Counted from the first letter of the stretch, positions 1 through 9,290 are shown. The stretch is 64,000 nucleotides of DNA from Posidonia oceanica (GCA_037176725.1 JAZBRS010000035.1:49796001-49860000); one strand, 5' to 3'. Notes: a model not told the origin generated them from the sequence alone. Program-made: numbers and translations.

Positions 1-776
1 GTGCTGACCTCGGAGATGAGCTGTGGCTCCGAGGATTCGTCATCCGCTTTCTGGGCGAGCTGATCTTTACTCATGGCCGACTGACAGTGGCCATCGAGGT
101 CGCAGAGATTGCACTAGCTGTGGTGACCCAGCACGTAGACCTGGCACCAGTTGTCTTGGCAGAGACCTATCGCGGGCTGGACCGCATTTCTCATCGCTGC
201 CGCCACTTCCACGGTTGCGGAGCACTCATACAAGTCTGGCTGACTGCGCACTTAGAGATGGACTTCCTGCGCCCTCAAGTACACGCCTTCGAAGCATACT
301 GCAGCAGCGTCCGTACCAGAGCAGACAAGAGCGTCAAAGAAGAGTACGAGAGGCTGTCAGCACTGACTGACAACGCTGTGACCTGGCGTATCGTCCCCTC
401 TACAGTCGAGCCATTCACTGTCTTTTTCAGCGTGCGCGACACGCGACTGATCGTTCTTCCAGGCTTCACAGTAGGCGTAGAGTACCACCCAATCAGGGTC
501 ATGCGCCAGTTCGGCTTCCAGCAGGGCGCCTTCATCGACAGTACAGCGCCCAAGCTTCTACAGATGTACCCTCTCAGCACAACTGCCCCGACCAAGAAGC
601 TTGCTAGTCTGATGCAGCAGGGGGTCCAATCTACAGACATTGCAGTTGTGAGAGGCGTAGGATGCACCCCTGAATATGAAGCTGAAGTCCGACAGCTCTG
701 GCCTATCACTGAAGTCCCGCCAGGCGGTCCCTTGTTCCCCGACTCCAGGCAGTCGAAGAAGGCCCGAACTGACTAG
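1..776 (+). CDS. DUF7745-family protein carried by retrotransposon (5' end outside window)
   Basis: One frame is open from base 3 to the TAG at 774-776 with no internal stop, so this is the last ~257 codons of a longer ORF. Motifs I associate with the plant DUF7745 family occur in order: LRGFVIRFLGELIF, AETYRGLDRISHRC, FHGCGALIQVWLTAHLEMD, then HPIRVMRQFGFQQ and a basic tail ending KKARTD. The HP-x-RVMRQFG motif resembles the end of the Plant Mobile Domain, suggesting a distant relationship. Function is unknown; PMD relatives act in nuclear gene and transposon silencing, but that is not shown for this family. The ORF lies in the sense direction upstream of a PPT and 3' LTR, as does the copy at the right edge of the window, so it appears to be an extra ORF of a Ty3/gypsy element rather than a host gene. 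Absence of stops suggests a young or constrained copy. Assignment rests on motif recognition only. Confidence 0.78.
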   Translation, partial: ADLGDELWLRGFVIRFLGELIFTHGRLTVAIEVAEIALAVVTQHVDLAPVVLAETYRGLDRISHRCRHFHGCGALIQVWLTAHLEMDFLRPQVHAFEAYCSSVRTRADKSVKEEYERLSALTDNAVTWRIVPSTVEPFTVFFSVRDTRLIVLPGFTVGVEYHPIRVMRQFGFQQGAFIDSTAPKLLQMYPLSTTAPTKKLASLMQQGVQSTDIAVVRGVGCTPEYEAEVRQLWPITEVPPGGPLFPDSRQSKKARTD

Positions 777-1057
777 GCCCTTGTGCAACCATCATGTGGT
801 CTTCTTTCGGATTATGCTGTACATTTCTGGCCTGCCATAGGCATTGTACTCATCAAGCTTTATCAATGAAAACTGTTTCTGCTATCCGCTTGCACATCAA
901 GACTCTTTGCCGCATTGCATATCATTATCATCATCATCTTGGGCCCTCTAACCAGACTTGCAGGCATCACAACGCAGCAAAGTCCTCAGCACCCAATCCG
1001 AAGTCCAGAACATCTGCGGACCCGCGTCGTCAAGCTACGCCATCCGGCGTCCTCAGC
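777..1057 (+). other. 3' flank of the DUF7745 ORF, no gene seen
   Basis: AT-balanced sequence between the ORF stop and the first repeat array. It has CATCATCAT-type runs and no convincing ORF. The corresponding stretch beside the right-hand DUF7745 copy (about 63380-63720) occupies the same position. Confidence 0.5.
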
Positions 1058-1290
1058 TGATCATCCCCAGCTGAGTCCCTTGCGGGCTGGCACCCCAAAC
1101 TGCCCGGCGAAAGGTCCGTTAACCTGTCATCATCCTCAGCTGATCATCCCCAGCTGAGTCCCTTGCGGGCTGGCACCCCAAACTGCCCGGCGAAAGGTCC
1201 GTCAACCTGTCATCATCCTCAGCTGATCATCCTCAGCTGAGTCCCCAGCTGATCGCCCTCAGCTGAATCCCTTGCGGGCTGGTACCCCAA
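1058..1290 (+). repeat. 83-bp tandem repeat, about 2.7 copies
   Basis: Units start at 1058 and 1141 (83 bp apart), with a partial third from about 1223. Each contains CAGCTGATCATC, CCCAGCTGAGTC, then GCGGGCTGGCACCCCAAACT. CAGCTG and TGATCA are palindromes. The GGCTGG-x-ACCCCAAACT part recurs on the sense strand of elements 3 and 4 (antisense near 40560 and 60700), so it is part of the element's 3' non-coding tract. Confidence 0.8.
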
Positions 1291-1361
1291 ACTACTCGTC
1301 TGACAAGCACGACACTCTTGTCATCACTCTCTGCTTTTGATGCCATGGACGCGCTGGCCAA

Positions 1362-1452
1362 CCCCTGGTGTCATCCCGACACCAGGGGCATCTTTTGATC
1401 GCCCCTTGGTATCGTTCTTTCCCTCTTTCCCCTATGACGTTCCTGGCGTCAT
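1362..1452 (+). repeat. Two strong hairpins in the retrotransposon 3' tract
   Basis: CCCCTGGTGTC (1362-1372) and GACACCAGGGG (1378-1388) form a perfect 11-bp stem with a 5-nt loop. ATGACG (1434-1439) pairs with CGTCAT (1447-1452). The first hairpin has counterparts at 40430-40490 and 63160-63230 with changed but still complementary arms. Confidence 0.85.
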
Positions 1453-1483
1453 GGGATGATTTCTTCTCATCATTCCCTCATCC

Positions 1484-2017
1484 CCTCTTTGCCGGCCGAT
1501 AAGTCCGATATCTTATCATTCTTATCATTCTTATCATTCCCTCATCCCCTCTTTGCCGGCCGATAAGTCCGATATCTTATCAACCAACCCTTCTCATCAT
1601 GATCTCATCCCCCTCTTTAGTTTAACTTCTCATCATGATCTCATCCCCCTCTTTAGCTTAACTTCTCATCATGATCTCATCCCCCTCTTTAGCTTAACTT
1701 CTCATCATGATCTCATCCCCCTCTTTAGTTTAATTTCTCATCATGATCTCATCCCCCTCTTTAGCTTAAATTCTCATCATGATCTCATCCCCCTCTTTAG
1801 CTTAACTTCTCATCATGATCTCATCCCCCTCTTTAGCTTAGCTTCTCATCATGATCTCATCCCCCTCTTTAGCTTAGCTTCTCATCATGATCTCATCCCC
1901 CTCTTTAGTTTAATTTCTCATCATGATCCCATCCCCCTCTTTAGATTAACTTCTCATCATTACCTCATCCCCTCTTTGTCGGCCGATAAGTCCGATATCT
2001 TATCATTCTCATCATGA
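1484..2017 (+). repeat. 36-bp tandem array bounded by GATAAG/CTTATC hairpins
   Basis: About ten 36-bp units between 1590 and 1955, each with TCTCATCATGATCTCATCCC followed by CTCTTTAGCTTAA, including the 8-bp palindrome ATCATGAT. GGCCGATAAGTCCGATATC followed by TTATC occurs twice before the array (near 1495 and 1560) and once after it (near 1980); each forms a GATAAG/CTTATC hairpin. Because 36 is a multiple of 3, one frame stays open for 154 codons. I read that as a by-product of the period, not a protein. Confidence 0.88.
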
Positions 2018-2040
2018 TCTCGTCCCCTCTTATCATCAAT

Positions 2041-3093
2041 CAATCGCTCGTGCTAGGCTGATATCCGAAACTATCAATCATCAATCAAACTCGTGCTAGG
2101 CTGATATCCGAAACTATCAACAATCAATCACTCTCAGGCTGATAACCTAAACTATCTTCTGGCCGATCCATGGTTGGCCCGCAGTTGTGTTATACGGCTG
2201 ACATCCAGTAACTGTCCCTCGTAATTGCACTTTTCCAGTTGATAGGTCTGTAAACTATCCGCCGGTTGACAGGACCGTAAACTGTCGCTCCAGTTGATAG
2301 GTCTGTAAACTATCGCGTGCAATTACGTTATACGGCTGACATCCAGTAACTGTCCCTTGCAATTGCGGTTTCCAGTTGATAGGTCTGTAAACTATCCTCC
2401 AGTTGATAGGTCTGTAAACTATCCGCCGGTTGACAGGACCGTAAACTGTCGTTAGGCTGATATTCCTAAACTATCACCAGCAATTGCATTATACGGCTGA
2501 TATCCAGTAACTATCCCTCATCATTGCGCGTTTCCAGTTGATAGGTCTGTAAACTATCCGCCGGTTGACAGGACCGTAAACTGTCGCTCCAGTTGATAGG
2601 TCTGTAAACTATCCACCAGTTGGTAGGACTGTAAACTACCACGCGCAATGATGTTATACGGCTGACATCCAGTAACTGTCCCTCGCAATGCCATTTCCAG
2701 TTGATAGGACTGTAAACTATCCTCCAGTTGATAGGTCTGTAAACTATCCGCCGGTTGATAGGACCGTAAACTATCGTTCCAGATGATAGACTGTAAACTA
2801 TCCGGCATTGCGTTATACGGCTGATATCCAGTAACTATCACTCATGGTTTGTGGTTTCTGGTTGACAGGACCGTAAACTATCGCTCTAGTTGATAGGTCT
2901 GTAAACTATCCACCGGTTGACAGGACCGTAAACTGTCGTTAGGCTGATACTCCTAAACTATCACCCACAACCATGTTATACGGCTGATATCCAGTAACTA
3001 TCACTCACAACTGCTCCGGTTGACAGGACCGTAAACTGTCACTCCCGGTTGATAGGACCGTAAACTATCCGGACGATAAGCCCGTCACCTTAT
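2041..3093 (+). repeat. Dense array of covarying hairpins in nested ~160-bp units
   Basis: The tract is made of short inverted repeats with loops such as TCTGTAAA, ACCGTAAA, TCCGAAAC and TCCAGTAAC. Arms vary but remain complementary: GATAG/CTATC (many), GACAG/CTGTC (e.g. 2268-2286), GGTAG/CTACC (2622-2640), GACA/TGTC (2200-2216), GATA/TATC (2060-2075). A TTATACGGCTGAYATCC motif recurs at 2190, 2329, 2489, 2654, 2813 and 2976, giving units of about 139-165 bp. Each unit is closed by its own arms: 2221-2230/2317-2326, 2358-2366/2480-2488, 2519-2531/2641-2653, 2684-2692/2804-2812, 2843-2854/2965-2975. An outer pair, 2181-2189/3006-3014, encloses everything. The tract sits between the DUF7745 stop and the PPT of element 1. 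Confidence 0.9.
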
Positions 3094-3094
3094 C

Positions 3095-3121
3095 TTTTTT
3101 TTTTTTTTTTTTTTTTTTTTT
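3095..3121 (+). repeat. Poly-T run (27 T)
   Basis: Uninterrupted T homopolymer directly after the last GATAAG/CTTATC hairpin. No LINE- or SINE-like body is visible on the other strand beside it. Confidence 0.85.
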
Positions 3122-3582
3122 CGGCATGACCTTGTCCCAGGAAGACAAAGTCACGCACCCCCTTTCTGCGATAGGAGAGCTGGCCTCTCTCCCCTCGCAC
3201 TCTTTTCTTTCCTGCTGGCTTGTTCCCCAGACGGGGACAAGCTGCACCCTGTTTCCCCTCGCTTTGTCGCATAAGTTTGGCCTCTCTGCCAGATCCTTGC
3301 GCTACATCGCGTCCTTTTATCTTCTCTTTTGCATCGTCTCCGTACTTTCTCAGCTAGCATTGCATATTAATTCAACATCATCAGCATCACTTGCACGGCA
3401 TCAGCATCTCTTCTAGTTGCACTAACTTTTGTACTAATTTTTGCATCGCATCAGCATGCATTGCATACTTAGCATCATTCAACTGCACCCAGCATCTTGC
3501 ATTGCGGCAATGGGCTACGACGTTCGGTGCATCCGCCGAATAAGTAACTCACGCCAATAGCAAATCTTTTGGCCCTCCGGTC
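3122..3582 (+). other. Internal 3' region of element 1, no gene seen
   Basis: Spacer between the poly-T run and the PPT-proximal stem. It is rich in GCATCAGCATT and TTGCAT motifs. No recognisable ORF or array. Confidence 0.5.
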
Positions 3583-3666
3583 AAATGGGGTGTCTTGTCA
3601 ACCCTGAGCAGCGGTCTCGGCCCCCTTGACCTCGCTCAGGGAGGGGCATCTGTTGACACCCCATTT
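3583..3666 (+). promoter_or_regulatory. PPT and stem spanning the internal region/3' LTR boundary
   Basis: The purine-rich AGGGAGGGGCATC ends at 3650, directly before the LTR TG at 3651; this is the expected place of the plus-strand primer. AAATGGGGTGTC (3583-3594) is the exact complement of GACACCCCATTT (3655-3666) at the LTR start, and CCCTGAGC/GCTCAGGG forms an inner stem, so the PPT lies in a hairpin side. The same sequence flanks the LTRs at 37349 and 60070. Confidence 0.85.
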
Positions 3667-6059
3667 CGACAAGGCTGAATCAGCAGATCTCTCTGGCGGC
3701 TAGGAAAAACCCAAAATCGCACATTTCTCTTCATCCTTCTTCCCAAATCAAAACTCCAGCTCAAACCTCAAAGCCAAACCTAGAACCACACCCATTTTCT
3801 AACCCCAAAACCTTACCCTGAAACCATCCCAAAACCTTACCCTCAAACCATTCAAAACCCAAGCCAAACCAAACCCTGACCCTCCTTTCTACCCTTCAAA
3901 ACCAGCCAACTTGACCTAAGCCTTTACCCCTCTTCCCGAGCTCAAAACTTGACCAAAATCCATAGGAAAATCCACCAACACCCACTCAACAAACCTACTC
4001 TAGAACCTAGAAATTTCTAAACCTAACCCATTCCCAAAAACCCTAGAAAACGTAGGTGAATTTCCCCTTTTTCTACACCTTGAAACCCCTCCAAAACCTT
4101 CTTAGAATCAAACCAAAACCTTAGACCGAATACCTTAAGCCCTAGACTACCCACTCGCCAATTTTCACCCCATTCTGAGACCTCTAAGCCTTCCTTTCAC
4201 CCAAATTATCGTTTTCTCTCTCCAGGATTATCGTTTTCTCTCTCCTCTCTCTCTCCTGATTATCATCTCCCTTTTCATCCCCTTCTTGCCCTTTCCCTGG
4301 CCTGGCTGTGGGCCCCCTTTGTGCTTCTATCCCTTCTCTATCTTATTCCTATTTTTATTTTATTTTTAGCATTTTCTCTGAATTTTAAAAAATCATTTCC
4401 CTCCAACTCATCTCTTTCCCTTTTATTTCTCCCTTTTTCCATTTTCTTCCTCCTTCTCTTTTCCTTTTCTTTCTTTTGCAAAAACCCATAAAAACCCCTA
4501 AAAATCCATAAAATTCCAAAACATAAAAGAGACAAACCAGAACTCTAAGAAAAACAATTAAAAAACATTAAGCAAGCAATCAAAAACTTAAACTTAGCTA
4601 AATCAAGCTAAAAAGAAAATCAAGCATGCAAACTAAAAAATGCGAAACAAACCAAAATAAAATACTGAAAAATCTAGAAAAAAACTAAAACAAAATCAAG
4701 ACCCACCAAAAGTAAAAACCCTACCAAAAGAATTAAAAAATAAACCCTAAAAGAGAAGTGAAACAATTAAGAACACTAAGATAAGTAATTAATGAAAGAA
4801 AAAGCTTAACTTAACAAACCTAAGAAAAACAATTTGAGAACTCAATTAAAAAGAATGAAGAACACATCAAAAGACTTGAAGACTCTTAATCAAACAAGAG
4901 AAACCTAATAAAAAAAAAAACATCCAGAAAAATCAGCAAATAAAAATTAAAAAACCTAATCCAAAAGACTTAAGAAAGAAAAACCCTAAGAAGACTAAAA
5001 CTTAAAAACAATCCTAATTAATATGAAAAATAAATCCTAAAAAATCCTAATCAATATCCTAAAATGCTCAACAAGAAAAACACGATTTTTAAAACAATTT
5101 AAAAAGATTTAACAAACACTTAATCAAGTAAAAACTAATTAAAAGCAAAACCAAAACCCTAAAACCCTAATCAAGCCCAAAACACACTAATTAACCTAAA
5201 AACAGTCACTAAAAATCTAATTAAAATCCTAACTCACAACACAACTTTTCTAGTATTTTTACTTATTTTTAATTTATTTTTCTTCTTCTAATTTTATTTC
5301 CTTTCTCTTCCTTTCTTCTTCTTCCTTATTTTCTTTCCCACTTCTCATTCCTCTCTTCCTCCCCTTCATTTTCTTTTCTTTTCTTTTACTGTGCTCAAGC
5401 CCACAACCCACGGCCCATGCACTTCCCCTCCTCTTTCCCTCCTTCCCTTTTTCTTCTTCTTCCTCTCTTCTTCTCCTCTTCTCACAGAAACGACAGACCT
5501 CTCCCTCATTGATTTTCTTTTTTCAAACCTCCACCTGACACCCAAGACTCCCCTCCATCACTCCCATACCCTGTGGCCGACGACCCACACCAGCAACCCC
5601 CTCCATGCTCTGCCAAAGATGGCAGAAACCCATCCCCTTGACCAAAAACCATTGAATTTCAGTAGGGAGAGAGGAGATAAAAGGGGCTTCATTTCCTTCA
5701 CAACCGAACTTTTTTGGCTCACACCTGGAAAGACCAAACTCCCAGCTCCCTCACCCTTCTTCCAGAACTGAAAAACACCTTCAAACCTTCCCGGAATCAA
5801 GCTCCAAACTCTTCAGCACCCAACACCATCTTGCCGACCTTCCTCATTGCAAATCCACCACCACGAGCCTCCTAAAATCCCAGAACTTTGCCATCAGACT
5901 CACCAAGCAACCACCTTCCCAAGCCACCCAAGATCGCGTCCTAAAACCTCCCACACTCCTCACAGTCCACTACAAACACTTGGGTCCTCATTTTTGCCAA
6001 AAACTTCAAACTCCCATAACTTCCTCTACACTCAGTGAAATTCACTTCCGTTTCCTCCC

Positions 6060-6665
6060 ACGCACTCCCCGAACAACCACCTAGCCGCCCGTGCCTTCGC
6101 CTCGCCTTGGAGCGCCGCACAACGCCGCACCCACCTCGGCCTTCACAGTTGAGCCTCCACTGAACCAGACCTCGCCCCGGGCTGTAGAGCGCGCTTCTGA
6201 TTACTCCGTCATCTTCCTTGGACCTCCGGCGATGCCCCCGAACCGCCCCCGCACCAGCAGCCGCCGTCCCCCGCCGTCCCCACTCTTCTCCGGCCGGCCG
6301 AAACCCACCCAGGTGGGTGGGCTGTTCCGGCGTGCGAAAGGGCCGAGGCAAACTTCCCCCGGATTCCCCTCGTCGCCCTCTTGCTCCTCGGCTTTTCCCC
6401 GAGGCGTTTCGTCACCTGTGCTGCCCGCAAAGACTCGCCGGAGTTGCCTTCTTCTCCGGCACCGGTCGCCGGAACTGCAAGGACAGCAGCTCCCCACGCG
6501 CGCCCGCCGCCGCTGAAGCTCCGCCGCAGACCTCCTCCGCCTCCGCCGCGTCACGCCGGTTCCCCCCCAGCTCTCCGCCGCCTCGCATCACCTCCCCTCC
6601 ACCGGTCCAGAGGATCGCCGGCGAAGTTCGGCCCCCTCCACTGTAAGTCCTCCCCTTCTTTTCCT
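6060..6665 (+). other. GC-rich leader block in LTR ending at donor-like GTAAGT
   Basis: CCG- and GCC-rich sequence with Pro/Arg-rich frames and no family I recognise. It stops at CCACT then GTAAGTCCTCC, followed by T-rich sequence. The LTR at 41546-47511 has the same arrangement (44000-44550). The abrupt change from GC-rich to T-rich at GTAAGT looks like a plant exon/intron border in the element leader. No cDNA supports it here. Confidence 0.4.
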
Positions 6666-8359
6666 TTCTTTTGTTAACTTAGGTAATTTCTTTTACATTG
6701 CATTTCTTTCGTTTAAGTTTTTGATTATTGCGTTTAAGTCCAAAGCATGTTTAAACTTATGTTATTTTGATCTAAAACCATGTTAAATTGCAGGATCTGT
6801 TTATAGTTTTCAATATTTGCATGAAAGTCCACTTACTGTGTTCGCTAGTTATAAAAAATTTCGTTTCAGCCCCTATGCTTTCAATATTTGCATCCAGGTC
6901 CTACAGTAGTTCATGTAATCTTAATATGCATAGTTTGCCTTATTGTATTGCATTCTATATCCCTGTTTTTTTTCATTTTTGCTGTCTGATCCATTGCACT
7001 GTAGAACTTAGGTCTTAATTTAAATGTTTTGCATACTGTATTGCATGTTTGCCCCTCTGTTTTTTCTTTTTTGCATCTAGGTCCATTTTAAATGCATAAT
7101 GATCATTTTGCATGCATCTTAGCTTATTGCATTGCATTTTCAACCTTGCATTTTCAAAAAATTGCATGTCAGTCCATGGTCAGTAATTTCAGAGCACATT
7201 TTACATCTAAAATTGCATACTTGACCCTTGCATGATTTAAAAATGACACATAGGTCCTTGCATCCTTTTAAAGTCATGTAAAAAGACCGTTTTGCCCCTA
7301 AAGTTGCATCTTAGCTCCTATTCTTATAAAATTGCATATAGACCCTCCACTTGCATTCCCAGACTCCCCAGGACCCTGTTTTCTGGAAAAATTGCATTTT
7401 AGCCCCTCATGTTTTAAAGAATTGCTTTTTGCTTGTCCTTCGCTGTCAAAACCTCCTCTGATACATACCAACTTTTAAAAGCTGTGTTCTGAAGCCTATT
7501 TTTTGCAAAACTACCCTCTGCCACCTCCTGTTCTCAGAATCCCTGCCTGTAAGCCCCATCCTTTTCAAAAATTTGCATTTAAGCCCCTTTTCTTTTTAAA
7601 AATAGCACTTGAACTCCTTTTTTTTTTCTAAAAGTCTTCCTCCTTGTCTTTTCTGGCATCTCGCATGCATTTGCATTCATGTAGCTTTGCATTAAGTTTC
7701 TTTCGCACACACCAGAGCCCCCTCAGCTCCCATTCACCTGGGAGGACCCTTTTGCACATCCCTAGGACCTCCTGAACACCTAGGTCTGTTCTTCTCTCCT
7801 GTTCTGGCCTTTCCGCCCTGAAGCTGCGATATCTTTCAATCCGGCCGTTGGATCTTCCCAAACAAGCTGCCCAGGCGACCGCAGCGAAGCACTCTTCAGC
7901 ATGGACCAAGCAGATTTCAGATTAGACCCCAGGATTTCCAGGTATGCCCTCCTGAACCTTTGCACTGCAATCATTCGCATGCCATTTGCATAGTTTGCCT
8001 CGTTTTCGCTTTCGGTCTCTTTGAGCATGTAGAATAGGACCTCCCCTTCTTGTCTATCAATTCCAATCCCCGTTTCGCGTACTCTTGAGTGTTTTGTGTT
8101 GTGTTTTCCCTGGTTTTGCCGCTTAATGTGACTTTCTTCCCCCTTTTCCACGATCCGATCGCATCGCGAGCTTTGGGCAGCATGCGAGACACACCGTGGA
8201 GCGGTTTAGTGGGAAACGGTCACAAAGAGGCGGTAATCCCTCCGTTTGCTCACTCTCCCCTTTGCAGGTCTTTACACCCGCTCTGTGCGGCCCCGAACAG
8301 CGTCTGTTCTCACACACGCGCTGTCTTACCTCTCTTTGTCTTCTTCTGATCTTTTTCTT

Positions 8360-8700
8360 TGCATTAGCATTCGCATAGCTTTTCCGGGGTTTTGTTCCGC
8401 TGTTTTGGCACCGTTTCGCGTGCCTGCTTTGCTTTTGCACCGTTTTGCGCGCCCGTCTTGTTTCGGCACCATTTCGCGTGCTCGTAATCATCTTTTTGCA
8501 TCGTTTTGCGTACCATTCTGTTTTATTGTCTCGTTTTGCGTGCCGCCTTACTTTTTTTCGCTTGTTTTGCTCACCGGTTTCGCTCTTTCGCATCGTTTTG
8601 CGTGCGTTGTTCGCTTCCCGCCTCGTTTTGCGTGTTTCGCGCCGTTTTCTCTTGCATGCCGATCGCATTGCATGGTCTTGCCGCTGTTTTGTTTTCTCAC
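8360..8700 (+). repeat. Degenerate 30-bp tandem repeat in LTR
   Basis: Units around TTTTGCGTGCC and GCACCGTTTTGCG repeat every ~30 bp. The same array, in the orientation of each host LTR, is present at 19130-19480, 31195-31350, 31990-32310, 46280-46870 and 52010-52335. Cys/Phe-rich or Lys/Gln/Arg-rich open frames come from the period being a multiple of three. Confidence 0.85.
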
Positions 8701-9162
8701 TTGCATTTGCATATAGGGCTGTGATGCTTACTGCCTGGAGTTCTCACGAGCTAGGTTTCGCCTGGTTCGGAACACGGACAGCGTAGCTGAGCACTTAGAG
8801 AGCACGTTTACTTCCCTGCCTTGCATTTTCCCACTTAGAGCACTCCTTGAGCATTCATTTAGGCATTCATAGGCACATAGGCATTCAATCCTGCATTTCC
8901 TTGCATATGCAAGCGTAAGCCTAGAAAGACCGATTCTCGGGCGTGTCGGGGGTGCCTAACACCTTCCCCGCGCGTAACAGGAGTCCTTGCCCTGTCTTCT
9001 GGCCCGCAATGACCATATTGCCCCTATCCTAGGCTAGAGTCATCTCATTTACATTCATTTGCATTTGTTTTCCTTTGCATTGCTTTGCTTTGCATTTCTT
9101 TCTTGGTTTTGCGTGTTAATTCACGCATTTCCCCGGTTTTCCTTGTCTCCCGTTAATAGACA

Positions 9163-9174
9163 TGGTGGCGACTC
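9163..9174 (+). promoter_or_regulatory. PBS-like 12-mer inside the LTR
   Basis: TGGTGGCGACTC would pair with a tRNA 3' end GAGTCGCCACCA including the CCA tail. It lies ~115 bp before the LTR end and directly follows GACA, which would itself be a legal LTR terminus. It is kept at the matching place in the other LTRs: 18596-18606 (with G in the last position), 30686-30697 (one change), 31461-31472, 47385-47396 and 51489-51500. Confidence 0.6.
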
Positions 9175-9290
9175 TGATTTGTCTTATCTTTCCCTTTTTC
9201 TCCTCGATTCTAAGTGTTTTCGAGTTGAGCCTCTTCCTCGGATCCAATCGCCGCTAATTAGCGAGCCTGATTCCGATCGGGATCGCTACA

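Larger units (their letters stand above)
3651..9290 (+). mobile_element. 3' LTR of element 1 (Ty3/gypsy, Tat/Ogre-like)
   Basis: It begins TGTTGACACCCC and ends GATCGCTACA, the same ends as the LTR at 41546-47511; the two copies diverge exactly outside these points. Length is 5640 bp, very long for an LTR and in the range of Ogre-type elements. The PPT lies immediately upstream and the DUF7745 ORF further upstream, so this is the 3' LTR of an element whose 5' half is left of the window. Inside, in order: a pyrimidine-rich and A-rich front part with AAACCCTAA motifs, a GC-rich block (about 6060-6650) ending in a GTAAGT donor-like site, a region of TTGCAT-containing short repeats (6700-7600), a conserved GTATGC donor-like site (near 7945), a 30-bp array (8360-8700) and a PBS-like 12-mer (9163-9174). 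The base after 9290 belongs to element 2. Confidence 0.88.

Noticed and set aside
1553..2017. 154-codon frame with SHHDLIPLFSLT repeats
   Set aside because: Same effect of a 36-bp period; not present in elements 3 and 4 and without family resemblance.
3065..3272. Lys-rich ORF on the - strand
   Set aside because: It is a translation of the poly-T run at 3095-3121.
5941..6650. Arg/Pro-rich frames in the GC-rich LTR block as protein-coding genes
   Set aside because: Frames exist on both strands because of high GC; frames are not conserved between the copies at 6060-6650 and 44000-44545, and no known domain is seen.
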